DNA from: Rhizobium sp.
GTDB taxonomy: Bacteria > Pseudomonadota > Alphaproteobacteria > Rhizobiales > Rhizobiaceae
Length of the DNA stretch: 64,000 bases
Direction of reading: 5' to 3'
NCBI GenBank assembly: GCA_028290545.1
Contig: JAQGJP010000029.1
Span: 59,953-123,952, forward strand
Positions 25,443 through 34,171 of the stretch are shown in pieces. The notes under the pieces were generated by a model, which was not told where the DNA came from, made no database searches, and saw only the letters and a program-made list of their open reading frames with translations. Numbering within the stretch: position 1 is the first letter of the stretch; every line of letters starts with the position of its first letter. The translations under genes were made by a program, and so were the position numbers.

Positions 25443-26134
25443 CCGAACTCGGGCCGGCCTCATCCGCTGCCGATATCGTCGCATATCTGGAAACTCTGCG
25501 CGACCAGCGAAATATCGAGGGCATGAGCCGGTTCGGCATTGAAACCGCAACCGCGCTCGGCGTCTCCAACGCCGTGCTGCGACCGCTGGCCCGGAAGTTA
25601 AAGCGCAACCACGATCGGGCGCTTGCCCTCTGGGACAGCAATATTCGTGAGGCGCGACTGATGGCCGCCTTCACCGACGAGCCGAAGAAGGTCACCGCAC
25701 AACAGGCCCGCCGCTGGGCCGATGATTTCGATTCCTGGGAAATAGTCGATACGGTCAGCGACCTCTACGGCGACGCGGGATTGCAATCCATCCTGATCCC
25801 CGAATTCGCGGGCGACGAGCGCGAGTTCGTCCGGCGCACCGCGTTCGCAATGATGGCCTGGAGTGCGGTGCATATGAAAAAAGCACCTGACGAAACAATG
25901 CTTGCCTGGCTGCCGTTGATCGAAAAGCATGCCACCGACCCGCGCAACTTCGTCAAGAAGGCGGCCAACTGGGCGCTGCGCCAGATCGGCAAACGCAACA
26001 TCGCCTGCTATTATCCGGCGCTTGCGCTTGCGGAAAAGCTTGCCGAAAGCGACGACCGGACTGCGCTCTGGATCGGCAGGGACGCCGCGAAGGAGTTGAC
26101 GGGAGAGAAGGTTCTCGCCAAGTTCGGATTTTAG
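25439..26134 (+). CDS. DNA alkylation repair (AlkD-like) HEAT-repeat protein
   Basis: The 231-residue protein overlaps the upstream dehydrogenase gene by 4 bp. It is all helical with HEAT-like repeats and the AlkD-family features WDSNIREARLMAAF, WADDFDSWEIVDTVSDLY and FVKKAANWALRQIGKRN. AlkD removes bulky or cationic N3/N7-alkylpurines by wrapping the DNA. The DSWEIVD stretch corresponds to the region with the catalytic aspartate. The pairing with a metabolic dehydrogenase in an operon is not functionally obvious. It converges on the Lrp-type regulator with 14 bp between stops. Confidence 0.88.
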   Translation: MTELGPASSAADIVAYLETLRDQRNIEGMSRFGIETATALGVSNAVLRPLARKLKRNHDRALALWDSNIREARLMAAFTDEPKKVTAQQARRWADDFDSWEIVDTVSDLYGDAGLQSILIPEFAGDEREFVRRTAFAMMAWSAVHMKKAPDETMLAWLPLIEKHATDPRNFVKKAANWALRQIGKRNIACYYPALALAEKLAESDDRTALWIGRDAAKELTGEKVLAKFGF

Positions 26135-26148
26135 CGAGACGAAATATT

Positions 26149-26637
26149 TCAGTCTTCGGCGCTTTTGGGCTGTTCCAGCAGCATGTAGTCGAGCGGCAAT
26201 TCGGTCGAATACTTGATCTGCTCCATGGCGAAAACCGAGGAGACATCGCGGATCTCGATCTTGGTGATCATGCGCTTGTAGAACGCATCATAGGCAGCAA
26301 TATCGGGCACCACGACACGCAGGAGATAATCGACATCACCGCTCATGCGGTAGAATTCCACCACTTCCGGGAATTCGGCAATCACCTCGGAGAATCGCTT
26401 CAGCCACTCGATCGAATGCGAACTGGTACGGATCGACACGAAAACCGTGACCTTGGTATTGACCTTGACGGGATCGAGGATTGCGACCCGGCGCTTGATA
26501 ACACCGTCCTCTTCCATTTTCTGAATGCGCCGCCAGCAGGGGGTTGTCGACAGGCCGACCTTCTTGGCGAGGTCCGCCACTGCCAATGTGGAATCTTCCT
26601 GCAGCAACCTGAGGATTTTTCTGTCGAGCCGGTCCAT
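26149..26637 (-). CDS. Lrp/AsnC-family transcriptional regulator
   Basis: The 162-residue protein has the N-terminal winged helix (MDRLDRKILRLLQEDSTLAVADLAKKVGLSTTPCWRRIQKM) with the recognition helix in LSTTPCWRRI. A C-terminal RAM/AsnC ligand-binding domain includes VEFYRMSGDVDYLLRVVVPD. Such proteins form octamers and respond to amino acids. It is 66 bp downstream of the uracil-DNA glycosylase gene's 3' end on the same strand, but probably has its own promoter. Target and ligand cannot be read from the sequence. Confidence 0.93.
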   Translation of the reverse strand: MDRLDRKILRLLQEDSTLAVADLAKKVGLSTTPCWRRIQKMEEDGVIKRRVAILDPVKVNTKVTVFVSIRTSSHSIEWLKRFSEVIAEFPEVVEFYRMSGDVDYLLRVVVPDIAAYDAFYKRMITKIEIRDVSSVFAMEQIKYSTELPLDYMLLEQPKSAED

Positions 26638-26703
26638 TCCTGCCTCCGGTTAAAAAATTTTGCTCACCCTTACATGAAATCTGGAAAAAAGCAGAATCCT
26701 GTC

Positions 26704-27330
26704 TCAAGAAATCCACTGCAAAACCAGACGCCTCAGTTCGGGAACAAGTTCGGCCTCGAACCATGGATTTCTGCGCAACCAGCCGGTGTTACGCCAGCTT
26801 GGATGCGGCAGGGGCAGAACGCCCTTCTGAAGATGAAGACGCCAGTCACGCACGGTTTCGGTCATTGGTACACCGGACTTCAGGCCCAGATGCCAGGCCT
26901 GCGCATAGCCGCCGACAGCCAGCACCAGTTCGACCTGCGGCATGGTCGAAAGAGCCTTGGCTCTCCACTTCGGCGCACATTCCTTGCGCGGTGGCAGATC
27001 CGATCCGTGCGAATCATATCCGGGGAAGCAGAATCCCATCGGCAGGATCGAGAAGTTGCCGGGATCATAGAACCGCGTGCGGTCGACCCCAAGCCACTCT
27101 CGCAGACGGTCACCGGATGCGTCGTTGAACGGGATACCGCTTTCATGCACCCGTAGCCCGGGCGCCTGGCCGGCGATCAATATCCGGGCGACCTTTGAAA
27201 GCACCGCCACCGGCCTCGGTTCATGCGCCATCGGCTCGCCGGCGGGATGGTCGCGACAGATCCGGCAAGCAGCGATATCGCGCCCTAGGCTCTGGATTTC
27301 GATCATCGGATTCCCGGGCATCGTCTGCAT
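26704..27330 (-). CDS. Fe-S uracil-DNA glycosylase superfamily protein
   Basis: The 208-residue product has the superfamily motif ILIAGQAPGLRVHESGIPFND (about 50-70) and the C-terminal HPSWRNTGWL in the position of the DNA-intercalating HPS loop. Four cysteines are spaced C22-x2-C25 and C101-x16-C118, which fits the 4Fe-4S ligand set of family 4/5 enzymes. In family 4 the active-site residue after GxxPG is Glu; here it is Leu-Arg-Val-His-Glu, close to that pattern. It should excise uracil or related bases from DNA. The start at 27330 is 3 bp from the upstream nuclease stop; ATGs at 27321 and 27306 are alternatives. Confidence 0.85.
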   Translation of the reverse strand: MQTMPGNPMIEIQSLGRDIAACRICRDHPAGEPMAHEPRPVAVLSKVARILIAGQAPGLRVHESGIPFNDASGDRLREWLGVDRTRFYDPGNFSILPMGFCFPGYDSHGSDLPPRKECAPKWRAKALSTMPQVELVLAVGGYAQAWHLGLKSGVPMTETVRDWRLHLQKGVLPLPHPSWRNTGWLRRNPWFEAELVPELRRLVLQWIS

Positions 27331-27333
27331 GGG

Positions 27334-27894
27334 CTATTGTCCGCCGAACAGGCGCTGGAAGAACGACGGAAGATGCGGCCCCTCATCCTCCATGGCGGCG
27401 CTATGGGCATGCGTCCGCCTCCAGTCCGAGGGGCGCTCGACTTTTCCGCTCCACAGGCCGATATGCGCCGATTTCGCCGCATCCTCGTCGCGCTGGTAGT
27501 CGCCGAAGGAAAACGCCATGCCCCGGCGAACCATCTGCCGGTTGATGTTGATGTCACCGTCGCGGCATGTCACCAGCATGCGCTGGTATTTATCCTTCCG
27601 ATCGCCTTTGCACATCACCGCCCTGCCCTCCACCAGCGACGCCAGGGTCTGCCGCGCCGCTTCCCCGCAGCGCCAGACCTCGCCATCGCGCCTGCAGGTC
27701 TGCTTGAGCTCGGGCGCGTCTATGCCGAGAAGGCGCAGGCGGTCATGGCCGAGCGAGAGGCTGTCGCCATCGGCGACCCGGTAGCGGCCGTTAAATGTTC
27801 TTGCGGCGTCGGTCTCGACTTTCATGGCGATCAGAAGCATCAGAGCCAGGAAGCAGACGGCCACGACGCCACTGTGCAACACACTGAATTTCAT
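27334..27894 (-). CDS. Membrane-anchored thermonuclease (SNase) family protein
   Basis: From the ATG at 27894 the product has 186 residues, starting with a hydrophobic segment (SGVVAVCFLALMLLIAM) that anchors or exports it. The SNase fold follows, with RLLGIDAPELK supplying Arg54, Asp59 and Glu62 and KYQRML supplying Arg105. These match the staphylococcal nuclease catalytic set. Several extra cysteines in pairs suggest disulphides and a periplasmic location. It is calcium-dependent by family and degrades DNA or RNA. It is translationally close to the glycosylase gene downstream (3 bp). Confidence 0.9.
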   Translation of the reverse strand: MKFSVLHSGVVAVCFLALMLLIAMKVETDAARTFNGRYRVADGDSLSLGHDRLRLLGIDAPELKQTCRRDGEVWRCGEAARQTLASLVEGRAVMCKGDRKDKYQRMLVTCRDGDININRQMVRRGMAFSFGDYQRDEDAAKSAHIGLWSGKVERPSDWRRTHAHSAAMEDEGPHLPSFFQRLFGGQ

Positions 27895-28033
27895 TGATTT
27901 CCACTTCCGGTGCCTGGCCGCGCCAAATCTAGAATCGAGACTGTGGCATGGCAAACAAATCCTTATCACGGAAGCATCTTCTTAAGGATTGCGGTTTAAT
28001 CTCGCCCGAGAATGTCCAGCTCAAGTTCGTGTC

Positions 28034-29569
28034 ATGAGTCATAGAGCCAGTTCGTCGCCCGACAAGATCATAGTCGACCGTTCCCGCGCCTCGAAGAATC
28101 AGGCCGTGGCGCGGACGATCAGGAATACGCGCGAGCGGCTGCAGACCAATGGCAATGCGACCAGCAGTTTCGACCGGGACATGCTGCTTCTCCACCTTTC
28201 GTCGATACAGAACAGTGCCGCGGTCCTGCCGCTCGTCGTGCTGATGATCGGCATTTTTGCCAACTACTATTTCAGCAACACCGACCTGTTTTCCTGGATG
28301 CTGGTCTCGCTTCTCGTTCATTCGGCCAATGTCGTCCTCATCTTGCGGGCGCGAAATTCCGACCTGACGGTGGAGAATGCGCTCAAATGGCGGCGGCGAT
28401 TGCTGGCCGGGCAGGTGCTGACCGGCATCGCCTGGGGCTGGCTGGCCTTCATGGATTGCGCCGCATGCGGCACGACCGGCTTCTTCTATTTCAAGGGCGC
28501 TGTACTGATCGTCGCGCTTTCCGCGACCTCCATGTCGCAGTTCCTGCTGCGCGGCGCAACGCTCTACACATTCCTGCCGGTGGTGGTCGCACTCGCAACG
28601 TTATCGGTAATGGAGCTGAACCCGCTGGATCTGGCGCTGACGGCCGTGTTTGCCATTTCCATGGCGTTCTTTTCCTTCATCACCGATCGGCTCTACAATA
28701 CCAACATCAAGCTTCTGTCGTTCCAATCGGAAAAGGACGACCTGATCGCCGAGCTTGAAGTGGCAAAATCGATGTCGGACGAAGCGCGGCGTCGGGCGGA
28801 AGAGGCAAACCTTGCGAAATCCCGTTTCCTGGCGTCGATGTCGCATGAACTGCGCACGCCGCTCAATGCCATTCTCGGCTTCTCCGAAGTGATGGCGACG
28901 GAGGTGTTGGGTCCGCTCAACAATCCGACCTACAAGGAATATGTCGGCGATATCCACACATCGGGCCAGCACCTGCTCAACCTGATCAACGAGATTCTCG
29001 ATCTTTCGCGCATCGAGGCGGGCCGCTACCAACTGAATGAAGAGGCGGTGCAGCTCATCGACATTACCGAGGACTGCATCGGCATGGTGCAGTTGCGGGC
29101 TCGCTCGAAGAATATCCAGATCATCGACCAGTTCGAACCGGACATGCCGTCCGTCTGGGCCGACGAAAAGGCGATCCGGCAGGTGATTCTCAACCTGCTG
29201 TCCAATGCGGTAAAGTTTACGCCATCGGGCGGCGAGATCACCGTCAAGGCCGGCTGGACAGCTTCGGGCGGCCAATATGTATCGATCAAGGACAATGGTC
29301 CCGGCATTCCGGAAGAGGAAATTCCGGTGGTGCTTTCAGCCTTCGGGCAAGGCTCGATCGCCATCAAGAGTGCAGAACAGGGCACCGGCCTCGGCCTGCC
29401 GATCGTGCAGGCCCTGCTGCACAAGCATGACGGCCAGTTCTATCTGAAATCCAGACTGCGCGAAGGCACGGAATGCATCGCCATCCTGCCCGCCAAGCGC
29501 GTGCAGCAATCATTGCCCGCCGTCGAGGAAGCGCATGCGGTGGACCGCCGTCGCAAGAGCTTTGCCTGA
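28034..29569 (+). CDS. Membrane-bound sensor histidine kinase (PdhS/PleC-like core)
   Basis: With the ATG at 28034 the protein has 511 residues. About five or six hydrophobic segments span residues 60-220. A coiled coil (about 228-262) leads to the HisKA domain, with the phospho-accepting His in MSHELRTPLNAILGFSE (about residue 271). The HATPase_c domain has N-box NLLSNAVKFT, G1 box DNGPGIPEE and G2 box GTGLGLPI. The H-box matches the PleC/DivJ/PdhS class that acts on DivK in alphaproteobacterial cell-cycle control. No response regulator is adjacent and there is no PAS domain, so the partner is open. It converges with dgkA. Confidence 0.9.
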   Translation: MSHRASSSPDKIIVDRSRASKNQAVARTIRNTRERLQTNGNATSSFDRDMLLLHLSSIQNSAAVLPLVVLMIGIFANYYFSNTDLFSWMLVSLLVHSANVVLILRARNSDLTVENALKWRRRLLAGQVLTGIAWGWLAFMDCAACGTTGFFYFKGAVLIVALSATSMSQFLLRGATLYTFLPVVVALATLSVMELNPLDLALTAVFAISMAFFSFITDRLYNTNIKLLSFQSEKDDLIAELEVAKSMSDEARRRAEEANLAKSRFLASMSHELRTPLNAILGFSEVMATEVLGPLNNPTYKEYVGDIHTSGQHLLNLINEILDLSRIEAGRYQLNEEAVQLIDITEDCIGMVQLRARSKNIQIIDQFEPDMPSVWADEKAIRQVILNLLSNAVKFTPSGGEITVKAGWTASGGQYVSIKDNGPGIPEEEIPVVLSAFGQGSIAIKSAEQGTGLGLPIVQALLHKHDGQFYLKSRLREGTECIAILPAKRVQQSLPAVEEAHAVDRRRKSFA

Positions 29570-29575
29570 TTCTGG

Positions 29576-29944
29576 CTATGTGAACACGACCCAGGCGATA
29601 AACAGGCCGGCGGCGACAAGCGCGCATGCGACGCTGAAGGATCCGAGGTCCTTGGCATGTTTGCCCGTCCTGGATACTTCAGGCGACACGCGATCGACCA
29701 GTTCCTCGATTGCCGTATTGAGCGCTTCGAAAGCGAAGATCATCAGGAACAGGATGGTCAGGATCAGATATTCGGCAAGCGTCGCATGCACGAAGTAAAA
29801 CAATATCAAGCCAACAAGATAAAAGATGATCTCATGACGGAAAGCGGATTCGTTGAGCGCGCGCCAGAATCCGGCAACCGAGTAGCTGGCGGCCGCGAAC
29901 AAATGCGCCAGTCCGGTCTTCTTGCCAAGCGGCTCTTCCATCAT
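29576..29944 (-). CDS. dgkA: Diacylglycerol kinase
   Basis: The 122-residue protein has three transmembrane helices and the family signature FEALNTAIEELVDRV (about residues 72-86), with the conserved Glu and Asn of the active site. The amphipathic N-terminus leads into WRALNESAFRHEIIFY. DgkA phosphorylates diacylglycerol produced by lipid turnover, for example osmoregulated periplasmic glucan synthesis in rhizobia. Length and topology are standard. It is monocistronic and converges with the histidine kinase gene. Confidence 0.95.
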   Translation of the reverse strand: MMEEPLGKKTGLAHLFAAASYSVAGFWRALNESAFRHEIIFYLVGLILFYFVHATLAEYLILTILFLMIFAFEALNTAIEELVDRVSPEVSRTGKHAKDLGSFSVACALVAAGLFIAWVVFT

Positions 29945-30027
29945 GTTGCTTCGTCCCCCAGCCCTTATGGCATCCTTTGAACATATCGAGCTGGTGATTG
30001 TAAACCTGACCTATGAATATCGTCTTA

Positions 30028-31044
30028 TCAGTCCTTGTTCGAAACACCTGCGCTCTCGAAGGTGGCCATGCCCGAATGGCAGGCGGCGGCCGCCTTGACG
30101 ATGCCGGCTGCGAGCGCCGCACCCGTTCCCTCGCCCAGCCGCATGCCGAGCGCCAGCAGCGGCGTCTTGCCGAGTTTTTCAATTGCGCGCATATGGCCCG
30201 GCTCGGCCGAAACATGCCCGATCAGGCAATGATCGAGAGCGGATGGATTGGCGGCCTTCAGGATTGCGGCCGCGGCGGTGGCCACGTACCCGTCGATGAT
30301 CACCGGTATGCGTTCCATGCGTGCCGCGAGGATAGCACCGGCCATCGCCGCGATTTCGCGGCCGCCGAGGCGGCGCAGGACCTCGAGCGGATCGGACAGA
30401 TGGTCCTTGTGTAAAGCCACCGCCTTTTCCACGGCGGCGATCTTGCGCGTCAGCAATTCGCCCTCCGAGCCGGTACCGGGGCCGACCCATTCCTCGGCCG
30501 TGCCGCCATAGAGCGCCAGGTTGATCGCCGCAGCGATCGTGGTGTTGCCGATGCCCATCTCGCCGATGCAGAGGAGGTCGGTGCCGCCGGCGATCGATTC
30601 CATGCCGAAGGCCATGGTCGCCGCGCAATCCCGCTCGGAGAGCGCGGCTTCCTCGGTGATATCGCCTGTCGGGTAGTCGAGCGCCAGGTCGAAGACCTTG
30701 AGCCCGAGATCGTATGCCGCGCAGATCTGGTTGATTGCCGCACCGCCGCTTGAGAAATTGGCGACCATCTGCTTGGTGACTTCCGATGGAAAAGGCGTGA
30801 TCCTTTGCCTGGTGACGCCATGGTTGCCGGCAAAAATCGCCACCAGCGGCCGATTGACCGCGGGCTTGCGGCCGGTCCAGGCGGCAAGCCAGAAGGCGAT
30901 CTCCTCAAGACGGCCGAGAGCGCCGGGTGGCTTGGTCAGCTGCTTGTCGCGCTCGCGCGCATCGACAAGCGCTTGAGTCTGCGGACCCGGAAGGTTGGCA
31001 ATGAGATTGCGGAAATCGTCGAATGGAAGGCCGCTGACGCTCAT
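30028..31044 (-). CDS. cobT: Nicotinate-nucleotide--dimethylbenzimidazole phosphoribosyltransferase
   Basis: The ATG at 31044 is preceded by AGGAG and yields 338 residues, the normal family length; the longer frame upstream overlaps the divergent cobS region and was rejected. Motifs include LTKPPGALGRLE near the N-terminus, FAGNHGVT, EMGIGNTTIAAA and the catalytic glutamate in GMRLGEGTGAALA near the C-terminus. The enzyme makes alpha-ribazole phosphate for the lower ligand of cobalamin. It is divergent from cobS (106-bp intergenic region, no cobalamin riboswitch seen). Confidence 0.96.
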   Translation of the reverse strand: MSVSGLPFDDFRNLIANLPGPQTQALVDARERDKQLTKPPGALGRLEEIAFWLAAWTGRKPAVNRPLVAIFAGNHGVTRQRITPFPSEVTKQMVANFSSGGAAINQICAAYDLGLKVFDLALDYPTGDITEEAALSERDCAATMAFGMESIAGGTDLLCIGEMGIGNTTIAAAINLALYGGTAEEWVGPGTGSEGELLTRKIAAVEKAVALHKDHLSDPLEVLRRLGGREIAAMAGAILAARMERIPVIIDGYVATAAAAILKAANPSALDHCLIGHVSAEPGHMRAIEKLGKTPLLALGMRLGEGTGAALAAGIVKAAAACHSGMATFESAGVSNKD

Positions 31045-31150
31045 AGCCTGTGCTCCTGAATTGTCTTTCCCATTGGCGGGCGAGATCCTATTATCGGCAG
31101 ACTCGTCCGGCGGCAATCTCAAACACGCCGGACAAAGACGCTGGGGATCG

Positions 31151-31933
31151 ATGAATATTACGGATTTCAAGAACGACCTCGCCCGGTCTCTCGGCTTTCT
31201 CAGCCGATTGCCGGTGCCGGGCCGCTATTTCGAGGGGCATGACGGCAGTCTGGCACGTGCCGTGCGTGCCTTTCCTCTGGCGGGTTGCCTGATCATGCTG
31301 CCGGCGGCGGCGATGTTCGCCGTGCTCCTGGCCTTGAAGCTTGAGCCGCTTGTGGCCGCATTCATCATGCTTGCGGCTGTCACCCTGCTCACCGGTGCGC
31401 TGCATGAGGACGGTTTGAGCGACACCGCCGATGGCATCGGCGGCGGCGGCAATCGCGAAGCGGTGCTCGCCATCATGCGCGACAGCCGGATCGGTTCCTA
31501 CGGCGCCTCGGCGCTGATATTGTCCTATGGGGTGCGGGCTGCGTCGATCGCGGCGATCGGCACATCGCTTTCGCCCATCGGCGCGGCATTCGGGCTGATT
31601 GCGGCTGCTGCGGCAAGCCGGGCGGCGATGGTCTGGCACTGGTCCGCGCTGCCGCCGGCGCGGCGCGACGGCGTCGCCGTGTCCGTGGGCGGGCCGGAAG
31701 ACGCATCCGTGATGTTCGCCATCGTTTCCGCTGCCGCCATCGTTGTCGTGATCATCGGCTTCTTCACCGGACTTGCCGCAGCCATAGCGGTCATTGCCGC
31801 GGCCGGACTGGCGGCTTTCGGCCTCACGCGCTATATCGGCAGCAGGATCGGCGGCCATACCGGCGACACAATCGGTGCTTCACAACAATGTGCGGAAATG
31901 GCGGCGCTGGCTGCCCTTGCACTTTGCACCTGA
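31151..31933 (+). CDS. cobS: Adenosylcobinamide-GDP ribazoletransferase (cobalamin synthase)
   Basis: The 260-residue protein starts at 31151. It has the conserved N-terminal FLSRLPVPGR and the acidic HEDGLSDTADGIGG motif (about 85-98) that binds metal and cobinamide-GDP. RDSRIGSYG and about six transmembrane segments rich in Ala and Ile follow. It performs the last joining step of cobalamin assembly at the inner membrane. It is paired with cobT in divergent orientation and followed 36 bp later by a DUF1289 gene. Confidence 0.95.
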   Translation: MNITDFKNDLARSLGFLSRLPVPGRYFEGHDGSLARAVRAFPLAGCLIMLPAAAMFAVLLALKLEPLVAAFIMLAAVTLLTGALHEDGLSDTADGIGGGGNREAVLAIMRDSRIGSYGASALILSYGVRAASIAAIGTSLSPIGAAFGLIAAAAASRAAMVWHWSALPPARRDGVAVSVGGPEDASVMFAIVSAAAIVVVIIGFFTGLAAAIAVIAAAGLAAFGLTRYIGSRIGGHTGDTIGASQQCAEMAALAALALCT

Positions 31934-31969
31934 AGGACCAGATAAGCCTTAACGCGGAATTGAGAGCCC

Positions 31970-32182
31970 ATGGAATCGCCTTGCATCCTCGTCTGTTCAA
32001 TCGACGACAAAACCGGATACTGCTTCGGCTGCGGCCGGACGCGCGAGGAAATCGGCGGATGGACGCTCTACTCGAGCGTCGAGCGCCGTCAGATCATGGA
32101 AGCGCTTGCGGCGAGGCTGGAAACAGTCGAACGCCGACCTCGCCGGGAAACCAGACGCCAGCGCATGGCGCGTGGAGAATAG
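31970..32182 (+). CDS. DUF1289 small cysteine-motif protein (70 aa)
   Basis: The sequence MESPCILVCSIDDKTGYCFGCGRT has the family's four cysteines in a CxxxC...CxxC arrangement, followed by EEIGGWTLYSSVERR and a very basic end. DUF1289 proteins are thought to bind a metal or Fe-S centre, but no activity is established. It lies between cobS and the aspartic protease gene on the same strand with short gaps (36 and 5 bp), so it is likely in one transcript with them. Confidence 0.88.
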   Translation: MESPCILVCSIDDKTGYCFGCGRTREEIGGWTLYSSVERRQIMEALAARLETVERRPRRETRRQRMARGE

Positions 32183-32187
32183 ATGTC

Positions 32188-32883
32188 ATGCAACGGATCC
32201 TGATCATCGTTATTATCGCACTCGCGGCGCTCCTGCTCGTCAAAGGCCTTTCGTCAGGCAGTTCGGAGCTCGATGGCGACGATACGATGCGTTTTGTCTA
32301 CTACGCGATGTTCGCCGTCCTGATCGGATCGGGAATTTTCGCCAGCCGGCGCAACTTTGGCCAGGCCTTCAGGAACCTCGGGCTCTGGGCATTGATCATA
32401 TTGGCCCTCGTCACAGCCTATGTGTATCGGGACGACGCCCAACAGATCGCATCCCGGGTAACGGCTGGCCTGATTCCCGGACGCGCCGCAGTCATCACGG
32501 ACGACAACGGCTTCAACACCGTCGTGCTCTATCGCGGTCAGGGCGGGCACTACCTCGCCGACGCGCAGATCGGCACCCAGACGATCAACATGATGGTCGA
32601 TACCGGCGCTTCCAGCATCGCGCTATCCTATGAGGACGCCGAGAAGATCGGGCTCAATCCGCAGAATCTGGATTTCAGCTATACGGTCATGACTGCGAAC
32701 GGCCCTGCCCGCACGGCCTATGCGACCCTGCCACAGATTTCGGTCGGCGGCATCGAGCGCACCAATGTCAGAGCCGGGATCGCCGAACGCGGCAAACTCG
32801 GCAAGAGCCTGCTTGGCATGAATTTCCTGGGCACCCTGAGTTCCGTGTCGTTCAGCGGCGACGAGCTGAAACTTCGGGATTAG
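32188..32883 (+). CDS. TIGR02281-type retropepsin-like aspartic protease, membrane anchored
   Basis: The ATG at 32188 follows GGAG by ten bases. The 231-residue protein has three hydrophobic segments in the first 80 residues (about 3-20, 32-50, 58-75) and then a clan AA aspartic protease domain. The catalytic motif is MMVDTGASSIALS (about residue 132-144). The later GMNFLGTLSS matches the family's C-terminal region. The domain should face the periplasm. Function in vivo is not established. The stop overlaps that of the convergent TauE-like gene by 4 bp. Confidence 0.9.
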   Translation: MQRILIIVIIALAALLLVKGLSSGSSELDGDDTMRFVYYAMFAVLIGSGIFASRRNFGQAFRNLGLWALIILALVTAYVYRDDAQQIASRVTAGLIPGRAAVITDDNGFNTVVLYRGQGGHYLADAQIGTQTINMMVDTGASSIALSYEDAEKIGLNPQNLDFSYTVMTANGPARTAYATLPQISVGGIERTNVRAGIAERGKLGKSLLGMNFLGTLSSVSFSGDELKLRD

Positions 32884-33704
32884 AGAAGGCTGATAAAAAA
32901 CCGGATCGAAACGGCCGTCAGGAACAGCCCGAAGCCGATTTCCAGTTGGCGCTTCGGCAGCGCATGTGCCAGTTGCACGCCATAGGGCGCGACGACCAGC
33001 GTCAGCGGGATGACCAGCACGACGGTGATCCAGTTGACGAAGCCGGTCGAAAATGGCGGCAACCCCGTCTCGCCCCAGCCGGCCCAGACATAGCCGACCA
33101 ATCCGGGTATGGAAATCAGCACACCGACGCCCGACGATGTTGCCACCGACTGGTGGACCGTGCGGCCGAACAGCGTCATCCAGAGATTGGACAACACCCC
33201 GCCGCCGACGCCCATCAGGCCGGAAAACAGCCCGATGCCGAAGCCCGCAGCGCCGTTTACCGGGCCGGCGGGCAATTCATTTCCAAGTTTCCAATGCTCC
33301 CGGTTAAAGAACATGCGGATCGCGATCAGCAATGCCAGGACCGCGAAAATGATCCTCAGTTCACGGCCGGAAATATAGGCCGCGACGACCGACGCCGCGG
33401 TCGTGCCGAGCGGTATCCAGATCGCCCAGTTGCGCAGGATCGATATGTCCACCGCGCCTCGCGCTTGATGCGCCTTGAACGAACGGATCGAAGTTGGAAC
33501 GATGATCGCCAGTGACGTGCCGACCGCCACATGCGTCCGGACGGCGTCGGGCACGCCCACCAGTCCATAGACCTGGTAGAACACCGGCACGAGGATTGCC
33601 CCGCCACCGACGCCGAAAAGACCGGCCAGCAGGCCCGAGACAGCGCCCGCGGCGATCATGGCCAGCGCGAAGATGACGAGTTCATAGAGAGGGGGCATGA
33701 TCAT
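32880..33704 (-). CDS. Sulfite exporter TauE/SafE family permease
   Basis: The 274-residue membrane protein has about eight hydrophobic segments and the duplicated family motif. The first copy is GLLAGLFGVGGGAILVPVF (about 24-42). The second is GLFSGLMGVGGGVLSNLWM (about 152-170). The family exports sulfite, sulfoacetate or related anions, but the substrate here is undetermined. Starts at 33704 and 33698 are both possible; the second has CCGGAC at better spacing. It is monocistronic and overlaps the stop of the protease gene. Confidence 0.9.
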   Translation of the reverse strand: MIMPPLYELVIFALAMIAAGAVSGLLAGLFGVGGGAILVPVFYQVYGLVGVPDAVRTHVAVGTSLAIIVPTSIRSFKAHQARGAVDISILRNWAIWIPLGTTAASVVAAYISGRELRIIFAVLALLIAIRMFFNREHWKLGNELPAGPVNGAAGFGIGLFSGLMGVGGGVLSNLWMTLFGRTVHQSVATSSGVGVLISIPGLVGYVWAGWGETGLPPFSTGFVNWITVVLVIPLTLVVAPYGVQLAHALPKRQLEIGFGLFLTAVSIRFFISLL

Positions 33705-33795
33705 GTCCGGACTGGTTCAATGTCCGGATGTCGCTACGCTCTGCAAGGCGGCACAACAAGTTCATGAGGCGGTAAATCGGTACGCCTCCGGCTGA

Positions 33796-34050
33796 TTACG
33801 CCCAGCGTCCCCCGATATTGCAGCCCTTCGGAGGAATGGGAATGTCGCCGAAACGCTTCTTGAGCATGTCGCAGCCGAGCCGGTTGATCGGGCCCGGCAT
33901 GATCGAATTGATGCTCGATCCGAAATCGTCGAACGGGCTGTCGGCATGCGCCACATAAGTGTACCACTTGCCGCCGACGAGGAGCATAAGCGCCGTCAGG
34001 ACGCTGGCCCTGATATAAGATGCTTTCCTGCCGTTCGTTTGCTTGGTCAT
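33796..34050 (-). CDS. Small exported or anchored protein of unknown function (84 aa)
   Basis: Residues 14-36 form a signal or anchor segment (YIRASVLTALMLLVGGKWYTYVAHA) with an Ala-x-Ala type end. A short mature part of about 48 residues has two cysteines (LGCDMLKKRFG and PKGCNIGG), which could form a disulphide. The family is not recognised. The good start context and separate position between two exported-protein genes support it as real. Confidence 0.6.
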   Translation of the reverse strand: MTKQTNGRKASYIRASVLTALMLLVGGKWYTYVAHADSPFDDFGSSINSIMPGPINRLGCDMLKKRFGDIPIPPKGCNIGGRWA

Positions 34051-34171
34051 GGCTCGCGTTTCCGTCTGGTGTTATGACGATAACGCGCGGCAATTAAAAT
34101 CTATTCAGCCGGGTATGAACAAATTTACAGACTTGTGTCCGAAATGTGGCAAACCCGCGATCAGAATGTGT

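Noticed and set aside
31045..31150. Cobalamin riboswitch between cobT and cobS
   Set aside because: The 106-bp gap is too short and contains no B12-box-like sequence or matching hairpins.
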